Below are positions 50,498 through 59,685 of a stretch of DNA of 64,000 bases, piece after piece. The translations under genes and the position numbers were made by a program. The DNA is taken from assembly GCA_900545495.1 (NCBI GenBank), contig UQZJ01000007.1:48349-112348 (forward strand). The letters are read 5' to 3'. The notes under the pieces were generated by a model, which saw nothing but the letters and a program-made list of their open reading frames with translations, had not been told where the DNA came from and did no database searches. Origin of the DNA: an uncultured Eubacteriales bacterium (GTDB lineage: Bacteria; Bacillota; Clostridia; Oscillospirales; Oscillospiraceae). Every line of letters starts with the position of its first letter. The first letter of the stretch is position 1.

Positions 50498-51573
50498 CAG
50501 CGCACCTTCTTTCGCTTACTCTGGGCGGCGCTGACCGCCATACCCAGCAGAATGAACAGAACGATCAGCGCCTCCAGCACACTGGTAAAGGAGACGGGGA
50601 TGCCGGTCTTGACCTGCATGGTCACAGATCCGGCGGAGATCAGCGCCATAAACAGGGCGGCAACCACGATCCCCACGGGATGCAGGCTGCCCAGCATGGC
50701 GACCACGATGCCGCTGAAGCCGAAGTCGCCGGCCACACCCTCCATCAGACGGCGGGTATTGCCGCTGATCTGTACGGCGCCGGCCAAGCCGCAGAACGCG
50801 CCGCTGATGAGCATCGCCAGAAAGAAGTACCGGCTCTTGTTGACGCCGCTGTACGCCGCCGCCTTCTGGCTGCCGCCCAGCGCCCGCAGATGGTAGCCGA
50901 AGCGGGTGCGGCGGATCACCACGGCGTATACCACCGTCAGAACCAGCGCGATCACCACGCCCAGATTGATGCGGGAACCTTGATAGAGCTTGGGCAGCAT
51001 GGCGGCGACCTTGGCGGACTGGGGCTCCGCGCCGCTGCGAAGGGGATAGAACACCATGTAGCTGATGAACTGCTCCGCGATGTAGTTCAGCATCAGCGTC
51101 ACCACGATCTCACTGGCGTGGAACTTCACGCGGAAGAAGCCCGCCACGGCGGACCATACAGCGCCCAGCACGATGCCCAGCAGGATGCCCAGCAGCAGCG
51201 ACCACGGCCCCAGCTTGTCGCCGATGGGCGGTACGCCGATCAGGGTCATGCCCAGTGCGCCCATCAGCATTTGTCCCTCGCCGCCCAGATTGCTGAGCTT
51301 GGCGTGGAAGGTAAAGGAGACGCCCAGCCCCACCAGCAGCAGCGGTGTAAAGTACATGGCGACTTCACCCAGCGAGGTGATGGATGTCAGAGGGCGGATC
51401 AGCATATAGTAATAGGCCTCCAGCGGGTCGGCGTTGACTGCCAGGATCAGCAGCGAGCCCACCAGCATGGCGCCCACCACGCTCAAAAGCAGGATCAGGG
51501 CCTTTTTTGCCCACGCCAGCTGCTGGTAATGGTTCAAATTTTCCCGGAGGTGCGCGGTCAATCCGGTCTTCAT
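50497..51573 (-). CDS. ABC permease of the BMP/NupP type
   Basis: A 358-aa permease partner of the one downstream: NLGGEGQMLMGALGM, FRVKFHASEIVVTLMLNYIAEQ, GFSGIVVAMLGSLHPVGIV. The start is ATG 51573 (GGGAGG upstream); the longer frame is a shadow of the ATPase gene. Overlaps the ATPase stop by 4 bp. Confidence 0.9.
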   Translation of the reverse strand: MKTGLTAHLRENLNHYQQLAWAKKALILLLSVVGAMLVGSLLILAVNADPLEAYYYMLIRPLTSITSLGEVAMYFTPLLLVGLGVSFTFHAKLSNLGGEGQMLMGALGMTLIGVPPIGDKLGPWSLLLGILLGIVLGAVWSAVAGFFRVKFHASEIVVTLMLNYIAEQFISYMVFYPLRSGAEPQSAKVAAMLPKLYQGSRINLGVVIALVLTVVYAVVIRRTRFGYHLRALGGSQKAAAYSGVNKSRYFFLAMLISGAFCGLAGAVQISGNTRRLMEGVAGDFGFSGIVVAMLGSLHPVGIVVAALFMALISAGSVTMQVKTGIPVSFTSVLEALIVLFILLGMAVSAAQSKRKKVR

Positions 51574-53084
51574 ACGGTTCCTCCCATCATCAACAGAATG
51601 ACGTCCTGCGGTACGGCGCTTTCCGGCCTGACCTCGCCGATCACAGCGCCCCGGTAGAGCACCACGATCCGGTCGGAGATGGCGAACAGCTCCTCCAGGT
51701 CGCCGGAGAACAGCACCACACCGGTGCCCTGCTCCTTGGCGCGGATCACCTGCTGCCGGACAGACCACGCGGCCTTTACGTCCAGACCGCGGGTGGGATA
51801 GGAGCAGATCAGCACGTTGGGTGTGTTTTCCAGCTCCCGCGCCAGAATGAATTTCTGCAAGTTGCCGCCGGAGAGGTTGGCACTTCGCTCCCGGCAGCCG
51901 GAGGTGCGGACGTCAAAGGCGCGCATCGCCGCGGAGGCCTGTGCCTGCACCTCCCGCAGGTCGGTCAGGCCGTGCCTTTGCGGATAGTGGGCGTTGCGCA
52001 GCAGCCAGTTCTCATAGAGGGGGAAGTCCGGCACGGTGCCCACCGCGTTGCGGTCTGCGGGGACATAGCCCACACCGGCCTGAATAAACGACGCGGCGGA
52101 GCGTCCCAGTTCCTTGCCGTTCACCCGGATCTCTCCGGCATCCGCAGCGCGCACACCGGCCAGCACCTCTGCCAGCTCGTTCTGACCGTTGCCCTCTACG
52201 CCGGCGATGCCGACGATCTCCCCCTGATGCACGGTCAGCTCCACGCCGTTCAGCGTCTGCACGCCCCGTTCATCCCGGGCCGTCACGCCGCTGCATTGCA
52301 GCGCGATCTCCGGCAGGGGGGACTTTTTTTCATAGACGGTCATATCCGGCAGGTCGTCGCCGGACATCATCCGGACGATCAGATCCTTGTCGGCGTGGGC
52401 CGTCTCCGTCTCGCCGGTGACCTTTCCGTGGGACAGCACGTTGATCCGGTCGCTGATCTGCAGTACCTCATCCAGCTTGTGGCTGATGAAGATCACGCCC
52501 TTCCCCTGCCGGGTCATGTGGCGGATGATGCTGAACAGCGCCTCGCACTCCTGGGGCAGCAGCACGGCGGTGGGCTCGTCCAGAATCAGGATATCCGCGC
52601 CGGTATACAGCATCTTCAGGATCTCGATCTTCTGCTGCATACTGATGCTCAGCTGCTCCACGGGGCAGTCCAGATCCAGCTCAATGCCGTAGTGAGCCTT
52701 CAGCTCCTCCAAAGAGGCGCGGATCTTCTGGCGGTTCAGCCGGGAAAAGGGGCTGTCGCTGCTGATAAGCCCTACGTTTTCCACGGCGTTCAGCCGGTCT
52801 ACCAGCATGAAATGCTGGTGGACCATGCCGATCCCGTGGCTCAGGGCCTCCTTGGGCGAGGTGATGCGAACCTCCTGTCCGTTGACAAGGATCTGGCCCG
52901 CGTCCGGCCGATAGATGCCGTAGATCACATTCATCAGCGTGGACTTTCCCGCGCCGTTTTCACCCAGCAGCGCCAAAACCTCTCCGGGATACAGGGTCAG
53001 GTCAACGGCATCATTGGCCGCGACTCCATTGAAGCTCTTGGTGATCCCCCGCAGCTCCAGCAGGGGCGTCTTTTCCCCGCTCAT
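51570..53084 (-). CDS. ABC ATPase with two nucleotide-binding domains (NupO/RbsA-like)
   Basis: A 504-aa double ATPase. The first domain has Walker A GENGAGKST and Walker B DILILDEPTAVL; the second has a degenerate P-loop (GVEGNGQNE, no Lys) but a good LSGGNLQKFILAREL. That asymmetry is normal for the nucleoside/sugar branch. ATG at 53084 overlaps the stop of the COG0212 gene (ATGA). Confidence 0.91.
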   Translation of the reverse strand: MSGEKTPLLELRGITKSFNGVAANDAVDLTLYPGEVLALLGENGAGKSTLMNVIYGIYRPDAGQILVNGQEVRITSPKEALSHGIGMVHQHFMLVDRLNAVENVGLISSDSPFSRLNRQKIRASLEELKAHYGIELDLDCPVEQLSISMQQKIEILKMLYTGADILILDEPTAVLLPQECEALFSIIRHMTRQGKGVIFISHKLDEVLQISDRINVLSHGKVTGETETAHADKDLIVRMMSGDDLPDMTVYEKKSPLPEIALQCSGVTARDERGVQTLNGVELTVHQGEIVGIAGVEGNGQNELAEVLAGVRAADAGEIRVNGKELGRSAASFIQAGVGYVPADRNAVGTVPDFPLYENWLLRNAHYPQRHGLTDLREVQAQASAAMRAFDVRTSGCRERSANLSGGNLQKFILARELENTPNVLICSYPTRGLDVKAAWSVRQQVIRAKEQGTGVVLFSGDLEELFAISDRIVVLYRGAVIGEVRPESAVPQDVILLMMGGTV

Positions 53085-53833
53085 TTGCAGTGGACTTCGC
53101 ACCAGAGCTCCTGTACGGGAGGGATCTGCTCCCGCATACCGGGTGCCAGACGGCTCCAGATAATGCCCTTGCTGGGGCGGGGGAACTCGTGGCGGGTCTC
53201 GATGATGCGGGTGGGGGTGACGATATAGTCGATGGCGGTGTCATACTCCTCCACGGTGACGGGGACATCCGCCACCTGACAGTCGTGACCGGCGCCGATG
53301 ATGACGGTGCTGCTGTCCGCGATGCCCTTGGTGGAGAGCATGGCCCACTCCAGATCGAAGTAGCCGTGGCCCTTGCCGAAGCGGATGCCGCTGGGGGTGA
53401 TGGCGGAGGCGCCGGTGACCATCATATCGATGTGGCCCACGGACTCCTGCAGCTGCGCCAGCGTCTGGTGCTTCCAGTAGCGGGAAACGCCGTCCAGCAG
53501 AGACGCCACCTCCTCCTTCCCCTCAGGGATCTGCTCGGGACGGATCAGGAAGAAGCCCCGGGTGATGCCGTAGTTGGTCATGACCACCGTCTTCTTATCC
53601 CGGAACGCCTGTTCCCGGAGCGTCTCCAGATTGTTGTCCGGCGTGATGAAAATGACCTTTGCATTTTTGTACATATCGGTAGCGGTCAGCAGGGCGGTAC
53701 CCTTTTCGCTGCCCTCATAGTCGCAGATAAACTCGGAAAACTGCCAGCTGAACTTGGAGTCTGGCTTTGCGACCTTCAGCAGCTCCTCCCAGATCCGAAC
53801 GCGCTCTGTCTTTGCATCCACTTTCATTTCCAT
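53081..53833 (-). CDS. 5-formyl-THF cyclo-ligase-like protein (COG0212 paralogue)
   Basis: A 250-aa protein with the cyclo-ligase fold signature in altered form: TPSGIRFGKGHGYFDLEWAML instead of the usual G(R)GGGYYDR, and FITPDNN .. KTVVMTNYGITRGFF. A true cyclo-ligase is encoded at 59097. Such COG0212 paralogues have been linked by comparative genomics to thiamin metabolism. It is translationally coupled (ATGA) to a BMP-type ABC transporter, so its substrate is probably what that system imports. Start at ATG 53833 (GAGG eight bases upstream); 53857 is an alternative. Confidence 0.78.
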   Translation of the reverse strand: MEMKVDAKTERVRIWEELLKVAKPDSKFSWQFSEFICDYEGSEKGTALLTATDMYKNAKVIFITPDNNLETLREQAFRDKKTVVMTNYGITRGFFLIRPEQIPEGKEEVASLLDGVSRYWKHQTLAQLQESVGHIDMMVTGASAITPSGIRFGKGHGYFDLEWAMLSTKGIADSSTVIIGAGHDCQVADVPVTVEEYDTAIDYIVTPTRIIETRHEFPRPSKGIIWSRLAPGMREQIPPVQELWCEVHCK

Positions 53834-53857
53834 ACCTAAGACCTCTTCCTTCCACAT

Positions 53858-54005
53858 TCATTTTTGAATACTTATGCGTAAAATAAATGGCGTCCGCAAG
53901 CCCTGCAAGGGCTTACAGGCACCGTATCGGATCCCTTTCGCAGCAGACCCGTATGCGGCTGCATCCCGTGAAAATGGCGGGATGCGGCGGCAAATCCTCT
54001 TAAAC
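53858..54005 (-). promoter_or_regulatory. Long structured 5' leader of the COG0212/BMP operon
   Basis: About 150 nt between the promoter and the first gene, with two stable hairpins on the minus strand: GCATCCCG/CGGGATGC (53968-53994 area) and AAGCCCT/AGGGCTT (53898-53915 area). Possible regulatory RNA; it does not match TPP, THF or purine riboswitch signatures that I know. Confidence 0.4.
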
Positions 54006-54012
54006 AAAGGGC

Positions 54013-54041
54013 AGTATATCACGCGGCAAACGGAAAGTCAT
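54013..54041 (-). promoter_or_regulatory. Promoter of the COG0212/BMP operon
   Basis: On the minus strand ATGACT (54041-54036), 17-bp spacer, TATACT (54018-54013). Confidence 0.55.
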
Positions 54042-54164
54042 TCGTATATCTGACAAATTCTGACGGGGTTCTGTCATCAATTTTCGTCCCCATTACATTT
54101 GCTTCTGTGACGTAGTTTGCAGGATTATACGTCCCCCCTGCCCGGCACAAGAGGCGTAAAAGCA

Positions 54165-54207
54165 GCCATCCGGCGGGAGCGTACAGGCTCCCGCCGGATG
54201 GCCGTTT
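54165..54207. terminator. Terminator after the degV gene
   Basis: GCCATCCGGCGGGAGC pairs with GCTCCCGCCGGATGGC around GTACAG; T-rich on both sides. Confidence 0.8.
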
Positions 54208-54220
54208 TGGATGATTTTAT

Positions 54221-55093
54221 TTATTGTGCCGGCTCGGGCTGCCGCAAAAACAGCACGCCCAGCGTGCCGGGGCCACAGTGGGAGGACACGGTGCAGCCCG
54301 CCTGGGTGATAAAGACCTCCTTGAAGGGCGCCAGCTCCTGCACCAGCGCCGTCAGCTCCTGCAACGTCTCCTCCGACACCTCGCCGGAGTGGGTGATGAA
54401 CGCCCAGTCCTCCACCACCGACTTGCCCGCCAGCCGCTCGGTGACATACTGGCGGTACACCTTCTCCATGGCGCCCCGGTACTTCTTGCAGACCACCAGC
54501 TTGCCGTCCCGTATCTCAAGGCTGGGCTTCAGCTTCAGCATATTGGCGCCCAGCGCCGTCACGCCGCTGCACCGGCCGCCCTTCCACATATACTCCAGCG
54601 TGTCCAGCACAAAGCTGGTGTCGCTGAGGGGCGCCAGACGGCGCAGCTCCCCGGCGATATCCGCCGCCGCCATACCCTGATCCCGGAGCTTGGCGCCCTG
54701 CAGCGCCAGCAGGCCGCCGCCGGTGGAGAGCTGGCGGCTGTCCACCACATGGATCTCGCCCAGCTCCGCCAGCTCCTGCGCCGCCAGCAGGGCGTTCTGG
54801 CAGGTGCAGGACAGCTCCGAGCTGATGTCGATGTGGACGATGTCGTACCCCTCCTCCAGAATGGGGGCGAAGAAGCGCCGGAAATCCTCCGGGCTGACCG
54901 CCGTAGTCTTGGGCAGGGTGCCGTCCTTGCGGTAGCCGGCATAGAGATCCGCCGCGGTATAGCTCCCGTCGTCGGGGAAGGTCTGCTCGCCGCTGCGGAT
55001 GGTCAGCGGCACGGTGCGGATCTGAAACCGCGCCAGAAGCTGGGGCGTCAGGTCGCAGGTGCTGTCATATGTGATGCAAACAGGTCTGTGCAT
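54221..55093 (-). CDS. DegV family fatty-acid-binding protein
   Basis: A 290-aa DegV protein: ITYDSTCDLTPQL at the start, TTAVSPEDF, HIDISSELSCTCQNA, VVDSRQLSTGGGLLAL, and LDTLEYMWKGGRCSG, ANMLKLKPSLEI. DegV/FakB proteins carry fatty acids to FakA kinase for acyl-phosphate synthesis. AGGAGG before ATG. Single gene. Confidence 0.92.
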   Translation of the reverse strand: MHRPVCITYDSTCDLTPQLLARFQIRTVPLTIRSGEQTFPDDGSYTAADLYAGYRKDGTLPKTTAVSPEDFRRFFAPILEEGYDIVHIDISSELSCTCQNALLAAQELAELGEIHVVDSRQLSTGGGLLALQGAKLRDQGMAAADIAGELRRLAPLSDTSFVLDTLEYMWKGGRCSGVTALGANMLKLKPSLEIRDGKLVVCKKYRGAMEKVYRQYVTERLAGKSVVEDWAFITHSGEVSEETLQELTALVQELAPFKEVFITQAGCTVSSHCGPGTLGVLFLRQPEPAQ

Positions 55094-55223
55094 ATGTCTA
55101 TCCTCCTATGATTTTCCGATCATAGCCGCAGTATACCGGAGAAACCTCAAGCCAACCTCTAAAAAGTCTCGATTTTTGCGGCTATCTGTGATAAAATCAT
55201 CAAAAACGCAAAGGAGGAGCGGT

Positions 55224-55916
55224 ATGTTCCGGATCTTAGTGGCCGAGGATGACGCGAGCGCCCGGCTTTTGATGTGCGAGGTACTGCGCCGCGCCGGATA
55301 TGAGCCGTGTCCCGCACGGGACGGCGTGGAGGCGCTGGAGGTGATGGAGCACTACCAGTGCGATCTGGCGGTGGTGGATATCACCATGCCCCGGATGGAC
55401 GGCATCGCCTTCACCCAGACGCTGCGGGAGGGAAACTGCGATCTGCCGGTGCTGATGGTGACGGCGCGGGTGACCCAGGAGGACAAGCGCCGGGGCTTCC
55501 GGGCGGGGACAGACGACTACATGGTCAAGCCCGTGGACGAGGAGGAGATGCTCTGGCGCATCGAGGCGCTGCTGCGGCGGTATTGCAGCCGGGCGGAGCG
55601 GCGGCTGACGGTGGGGTCTACGGTGCTGGATCGCAGCGCCCTGCAGGTCATCACCCCGCAGAACACATGGCAGCTCACCGCCAAGGAGTTTTTACTGCTG
55701 TACAAGCTGCTGTCCTACCCCCGGACGCTTTTCACCAAGCGCCAGCTGATCGACGACATCTGGGATCTGGACAGCGATGTGGACGAGCACACTGTGGAGG
55801 TCTACATCTCCCGGCTGCGGGACAAGTTCCGGGACAACCCGGACTTCGAGCTGCGGACCATCCGGGGCTTCGGCTACATGGGGATGCCCCGGGAGGATGA
55901 GAATGCGCAGAAATAA
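55224..55916 (+). CDS. OmpR-family response regulator
   Basis: A 230-aa regulator with receiver (Asp52 in LAVVDITMPRMDG; Lys in YMVKPVD) and winged helix (TLFTKRQLIDDIWDLDSDVDEHTVEVYISRLRDKF). ATG at 55224 with AAGGAGG upstream. Overlaps its kinase gene by 14 bp. Confidence 0.93.
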   Translation: MFRILVAEDDASARLLMCEVLRRAGYEPCPARDGVEALEVMEHYQCDLAVVDITMPRMDGIAFTQTLREGNCDLPVLMVTARVTQEDKRRGFRAGTDDYMVKPVDEEEMLWRIEALLRRYCSRAERRLTVGSTVLDRSALQVITPQNTWQLTAKEFLLLYKLLSYPRTLFTKRQLIDDIWDLDSDVDEHTVEVYISRLRDKFRDNPDFELRTIRGFGYMGMPREDENAQK

Positions 55917-56958
55917 GGTGAAAAAGGAAAATCCCCCTGCCCGTCTGCTGGGTACGATGATCCTGCTGGTGCTGGGGCTGGTGGTGGCGTACGCCACGCT
56001 GGCGCTGGGTATCCTCTTTCTGGTGCGGCGGCTGGTGCATCTGGAGGACAAGAGCTATACGCTGCTGTGGCCCATCCTCATCCTGTCGGTAAGCGCCATT
56101 CTGGGCATTCTGCTGGCCATCTTCATTTTCCGCGGGTATCTGGCGCCCCTGTCCCGGCTGATGAAGGCCACAAAGGCGGTGGCGGCAGGGGATTACTCCG
56201 TGCGTGTGGAGCTGCGGGGCGCCCGGGGCGAGGTGGCGGCGTACATCCATAGCTTCAACAAAATGGCGGAGGAGCTGGCCAGCGTGGAGCTGCTGCGGTC
56301 GGACTTCGTGAACACCTTTTCCCATGAGTTCAAAACGCCCCTCATCTCCATCCGGGGCTTTGCCAAGCTGCTGCAAAGCCCTGACCTGACGCCGGAGCAG
56401 CGGCGGGCCTATACGGACACCATCGTGCAGCAGTCCGAGCGACTGGCCGCCATGAGCACCAACATTCTGGAGCTGACCCAGTATGAAAACACCGAGATCG
56501 TATCCGGCAAGACCCTGTACAGTCTGGACGAGCAGCTTCGCCGGTGCGTCCGGCAGCAGGAGCGGGACTGGCTGAAAAAGAGCTTAATGGTGGAGGGCGA
56601 TCTCGACCGGGTGGACTACTACGGCAACGAGGAGCTACTGGAGCACATCTGGTCCAACCTGCTCTCCAACGCCATCCGCTTTACCCCCTCCGGCGGACAG
56701 ATCACCGTGGTGCTGCGGCAGGGTGAGGGCGAGGTCGCCGTGTCCGTGTCCGATACCGGCGTGGGCATGGATGAGGAGACCCAGCGGCACATTTTCGATA
56801 AGTTCTACCGGGCCGAAACCTGTCCCGACAGCCGCGGCAACGGTCTGGGACTGTCCATCGTACACCGGGTGGTAAAGCTGTGCGGCGGACAGGTGGCGGT
56901 GTTCTCCCAGCCGGGAAAAGGCTCCACCTTTACGGTGACGCTGCCGGCGGCGCAATGA
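55903..56958 (+). CDS. Sensor histidine kinase with HAMP domain
   Basis: A 351-aa kinase: two helices (about 14-42 and 53-76) with a short outside loop, HAMP (76-128), His141 in FVNTFSHEFKTPL, and ATPase domain (NLLSNAIRFT, SDTGVGMD, GNGLGLSIVHR). ATG at 55903 with GGGAGG six bases upstream. Signal unknown. Confidence 0.92.
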   Translation: MRRNKVKKENPPARLLGTMILLVLGLVVAYATLALGILFLVRRLVHLEDKSYTLLWPILILSVSAILGILLAIFIFRGYLAPLSRLMKATKAVAAGDYSVRVELRGARGEVAAYIHSFNKMAEELASVELLRSDFVNTFSHEFKTPLISIRGFAKLLQSPDLTPEQRRAYTDTIVQQSERLAAMSTNILELTQYENTEIVSGKTLYSLDEQLRRCVRQQERDWLKKSLMVEGDLDRVDYYGNEELLEHIWSNLLSNAIRFTPSGGQITVVLRQGEGEVAVSVSDTGVGMDEETQRHIFDKFYRAETCPDSRGNGLGLSIVHRVVKLCGGQVAVFSQPGKGSTFTVTLPAAQ

Positions 56959-57050
56959 ATCCCCGTCCCTCCCTCTTGCATAAATCCCGCGGAGGGTTTA
57001 CAATGTACCCACCGTTATTCTCAAGAAAGAACCACAAGGAGGAAGCTATC

Positions 57051-57659
57051 ATGATACAGGTCAATGCCATGGGGGACGCCTGCCCGATCCCCGTTGTGAA
57101 AACACTGCAAGCCTTGAAGGAGCTGCACGGCGCCGGCACGGTACAGACGCTGGTGGACAACAAGGTAGCCGTGGAGAATCTGACCCGGTTGGCAGAGAGC
57201 AAGGGCTGCACCATCGAGACGGCGCAGCTGGGCGAAAAGGAGTACCGCGTGACCATCACCGTGGGCGAGGGCGCGGAGCTTCCGGAGACGGTGGATACCA
57301 CCTGCGCCGTCCCCGCCGCCGCGGACAACACGGTGGTGGCGGTGTCCGCCGACCACATGGGCGAGGGCGATGAGGTGCTGGGTAAGATCTTGCTGAAGGG
57401 CTTTTTGTTCGCCCTGACCCAGCAGGAGACGCTGCCCAAGACCGTGCTGTTCTACAACGGTGGCGCCGCCGTGACCTGCGAGGGTTCCGCCTCGCTGGAG
57501 GATCTGCAAAAGCTGGAATCGCTGGGCGTGGAGATCCTCACCTGCGGCACCTGCCTGAACCACTACGGCCTCACTGAGCAGCTGCGGGTAGGCGGCGTGA
57601 CCAATATGTACGTCATCGTGGAAAAGCAGATGCAGGCCACGAAGGTCGTCCGGCCTTGA
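57051..57659 (+). CDS. yedF: YedF-type sulfur/selenium-carrier protein
   Basis: A 202-aa fusion: TusA/SirA-like N-domain with the Cys-Pro pair (MGDACPIPVVKTLQAL, Cys11) and a DsrE-like C-domain ending TCGTCLNHYGL. YedF proteins are linked with selenium metabolism as carriers of S or Se. AAGGAGG before ATG. First of three overlapping genes. Confidence 0.87.
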   Translation: MIQVNAMGDACPIPVVKTLQALKELHGAGTVQTLVDNKVAVENLTRLAESKGCTIETAQLGEKEYRVTITVGEGAELPETVDTTCAVPAAADNTVVAVSADHMGEGDEVLGKILLKGFLFALTQQETLPKTVLFYNGGAAVTCEGSASLEDLQKLESLGVEILTCGTCLNHYGLTEQLRVGGVTNMYVIVEKQMQATKVVRP

Positions 57660-57898
57660 CGCGGCAGAAAAAGCCCGCGCTTGTCGTCACCTTTGACACC
57701 ACCTCCCAGGCCATGGCGGCGGAGGCGCTGTTCCAAGCCGTCGGACTGCCGGGGCGGATGATCCCCATCCCCTCCCAGATCACGGCGGGGTGCGGTCTTG
57801 CGTGGAAGGCACTGCCGGAGGAACGGGACGCCCTCTGCGCCGCGCTGGACGGGGCGGGTATCGCCCACGGCGGCTGTTTTGTATTGGAGATGTATTGA
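57656..57898 (+). CDS. DUF3343 putative Se/S-carrier protein
   Basis: An 80-aa protein (ALVVTFDTTSQAMAAEALFQAVGLPGRMIPIPSQITAGCGLAWK) matching the DUF3343 pattern, with a conserved Cys in TAGCG. TTG start overlapping the yedF stop (CTTGA) and stop overlapping the desulfurase ATG (TGATG): coupled translation. Likely passes S or Se between the flanking proteins. Confidence 0.82.
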   Translation: MTRQKKPALVVTFDTTSQAMAAEALFQAVGLPGRMIPIPSQITAGCGLAWKALPEERDALCAALDGAGIAHGGCFVLEMY

Positions 57899-59046
57899 TG
57901 GAAAAGCTCATCTATCTGGATAACGCCGCCACCACGCTGCACAAGCCTCCGCAGGTGGCGCAGGCGGTGGCGCAGGCCATCCTGACGGCGGGCAACGCCG
58001 CACGGGGCGCCCACGGCGCGTCCATGCAGGCGTCCCGCACGGTGTTTGAGACACGGCGAAAGCTGGCACAGCTACTGGGCTGTCCCCGCCCGGAGCAGGT
58101 GGCGTTCACCGCCAACTCCACCATGGCGCTGAATATCGCCATACAGGGTCTTCTCTCCCCGGCGGATCACGCCATCTCCACCGATCTGGAGCACAACTCT
58201 GTTCTCCGCCCCCTGTATGCGCTGGAGGCACAGGGCATGGGGCTGTCCTTCGTCCGGGCCGATCGGCAAGGGCGCATCCGCTGCGAGGACTTTGCGCCGC
58301 TGTTCCGCCCCAACACCAGAGCCGTGGTGTGCACCCATGCCTCCAACCTGACGGGAGATATGCTGGACATAGCGCGCATCGCAGAGATCGCCCATGCCCA
58401 CGGCGCGCTGCTGATTTTAGACGCCTCCCAGACGGTGGGCGCGATACCCATCGACATGACCGCGCTGGGGGTGGACGTATTGTGCTTCACCGGCCACAAG
58501 GGGCTCATGGGGCCGCAGGGTACCGGCGGGCTGTGCATCCGTCCCGGCGTGGACATCCGCCCCCTGCTGCGGGGCGGCAGCGGCGTCCACTCCTTTGACC
58601 GGGAGCAGCCGCAGGACTATCCCACCCGTCTGGAGGCCGGCACGCTGAACAGCCACGGTATCGCCGGGCTGGATGCGGCGGCGGACTACCTGCTGACGCG
58701 GGGCGTGGAGACGGTGGAACAGACGGAGCACACCCTGATGCAGCGGTTCTACGAGGGGGTGCGGGACATCGACGGCATCACGGTCTACGGCGATTTTTCC
58801 CTGCCCCGCCGGGCTGCCATCGTGGCACTGAACCTCCGGGACTGGGACTCCGCCGAGGTGTCGGACGCACTGTACACCGACTACGGCATCGCCACCCGCC
58901 CCGGCGCACACTGCGCGCCCCGGCTCCATCAGGCGCTGGGTACGGCGGCGCAGGGCGCGGTGCGCTTCAGCTTCTCCTCCTTCAACACGGAGGCGGAGGT
59001 GGACGCCGCCATCCGCGCCGTCCGGGAGCTGGCAGGCGCAGTCTGA
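57898..59046 (+). CDS. Cysteine desulfurase / selenocysteine lyase family enzyme
   Basis: A 382-aa class V aminotransferase: MEKLIYLDNAATTLHKP, NSTMALNIAIQGLL, PLP lysine in LCFTGHKGLMGPQGT, and Cys in RPGAHCAPRLHQALG (SufS/CsdA-type loop, unlike the NifS at 46703). Coupled with yedF and DUF3343, which suggests selenium or sulfur trafficking; no SelD is in the window. Confidence 0.9.
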   Translation: MEKLIYLDNAATTLHKPPQVAQAVAQAILTAGNAARGAHGASMQASRTVFETRRKLAQLLGCPRPEQVAFTANSTMALNIAIQGLLSPADHAISTDLEHNSVLRPLYALEAQGMGLSFVRADRQGRIRCEDFAPLFRPNTRAVVCTHASNLTGDMLDIARIAEIAHAHGALLILDASQTVGAIPIDMTALGVDVLCFTGHKGLMGPQGTGGLCIRPGVDIRPLLRGGSGVHSFDREQPQDYPTRLEAGTLNSHGIAGLDAAADYLLTRGVETVEQTEHTLMQRFYEGVRDIDGITVYGDFSLPRRAAIVALNLRDWDSAEVSDALYTDYGIATRPGAHCAPRLHQALGTAAQGAVRFSFSSFNTEAEVDAAIRAVRELAGAV

Positions 59047-59055
59047 ATACGTACA

Positions 59056-59098
59056 AAATAAACGCATCCCCCGGCGCAGCCGGGGGATGCGTTTATTT
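59056..59098. terminator. Bidirectional terminator
   Basis: AAATAAACGCATCCCCCGGC pairs with GCCGGGGGATGCGTTTATTT around GCA, between converging genes. Confidence 0.85.
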
Positions 59099-59663
59099 AT
59101 GTCGGCGTTCCCTGTTCCGTTATCACGGCGGGGATGAGGATGTCGTGCGCCTCCCACGGAATGTCTGGCCGTAAGAGAGCCTGACGGCACAGCAGCAGCG
59201 TTTCGCCTGCGTACCTCACCAGAAAGCGGTCGTAGTATCCGCCGCCTCGACCCAGCCGCCGTCCATTGGGAGATGCGCCGGCGCAGGGCACGATGGCGAG
59301 GTCGATATCCGTCGATGCAACGAGGGGCGCTTCCGCCGGCGGCTCCAAAATGCGGTATGCACCAGGGCGCAGAGCGGACAAATCCGTCACCTCCCGGCAC
59401 TCCATGATGCCGGGGGCGGTACACAGCGGTACGCACAGGCGCTTGCCGTCCGCCAGCACCCGCCTGAGCAGCGGCAGCGTGTCGATCTCATCACCGCGCC
59501 CCACAAAGGCGAACACCGTCCGGGCGCGGTGATACACTGTCGTGTTCACCACATGATGCAGGATGGCCGCGTCGGAGGCGCTTTTTTCCGCCGGAGTCAG
59601 CGCCCGCTCCGCCTTCGCCAGCTCCCGGCGCAGTATGTCCTTTTGCCGCTGTATCGTATCCAA
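59097..59663 (-). CDS. 5-formyltetrahydrofolate cyclo-ligase
   Basis: A 188-aa enzyme converting 5-formyl-THF to 5,10-methenyl-THF with ATP. RRELAKAERALTPAEK at the N-terminus, FVGRGDEIDT, and the diagnostic GASPNGRRLGRGGGYYDRFL. TTG start with GGGAGGGA upstream. Canonical family length. Confidence 0.92.
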   Translation of the reverse strand: MDTIQRQKDILRRELAKAERALTPAEKSASDAAILHHVVNTTVYHRARTVFAFVGRGDEIDTLPLLRRVLADGKRLCVPLCTAPGIMECREVTDLSALRPGAYRILEPPAEAPLVASTDIDLAIVPCAGASPNGRRLGRGGGYYDRFLVRYAGETLLLCRQALLRPDIPWEAHDILIPAVITEQGTPT

Positions 59664-59685
59664 GCTGCTCCCTCCCGGCGTTTTT

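Noticed and set aside
51507..53228. 573-codon frame antisense to the ABC ATPase
   Set aside because: Shadow; the ATPase carries Walker motifs on the minus strand.
53858..54005. TPP or THF riboswitch before the COG0212 gene
   Set aside because: The leader lacks the conserved CTGAGA and TPP core and does not match the THF fold as I know it.
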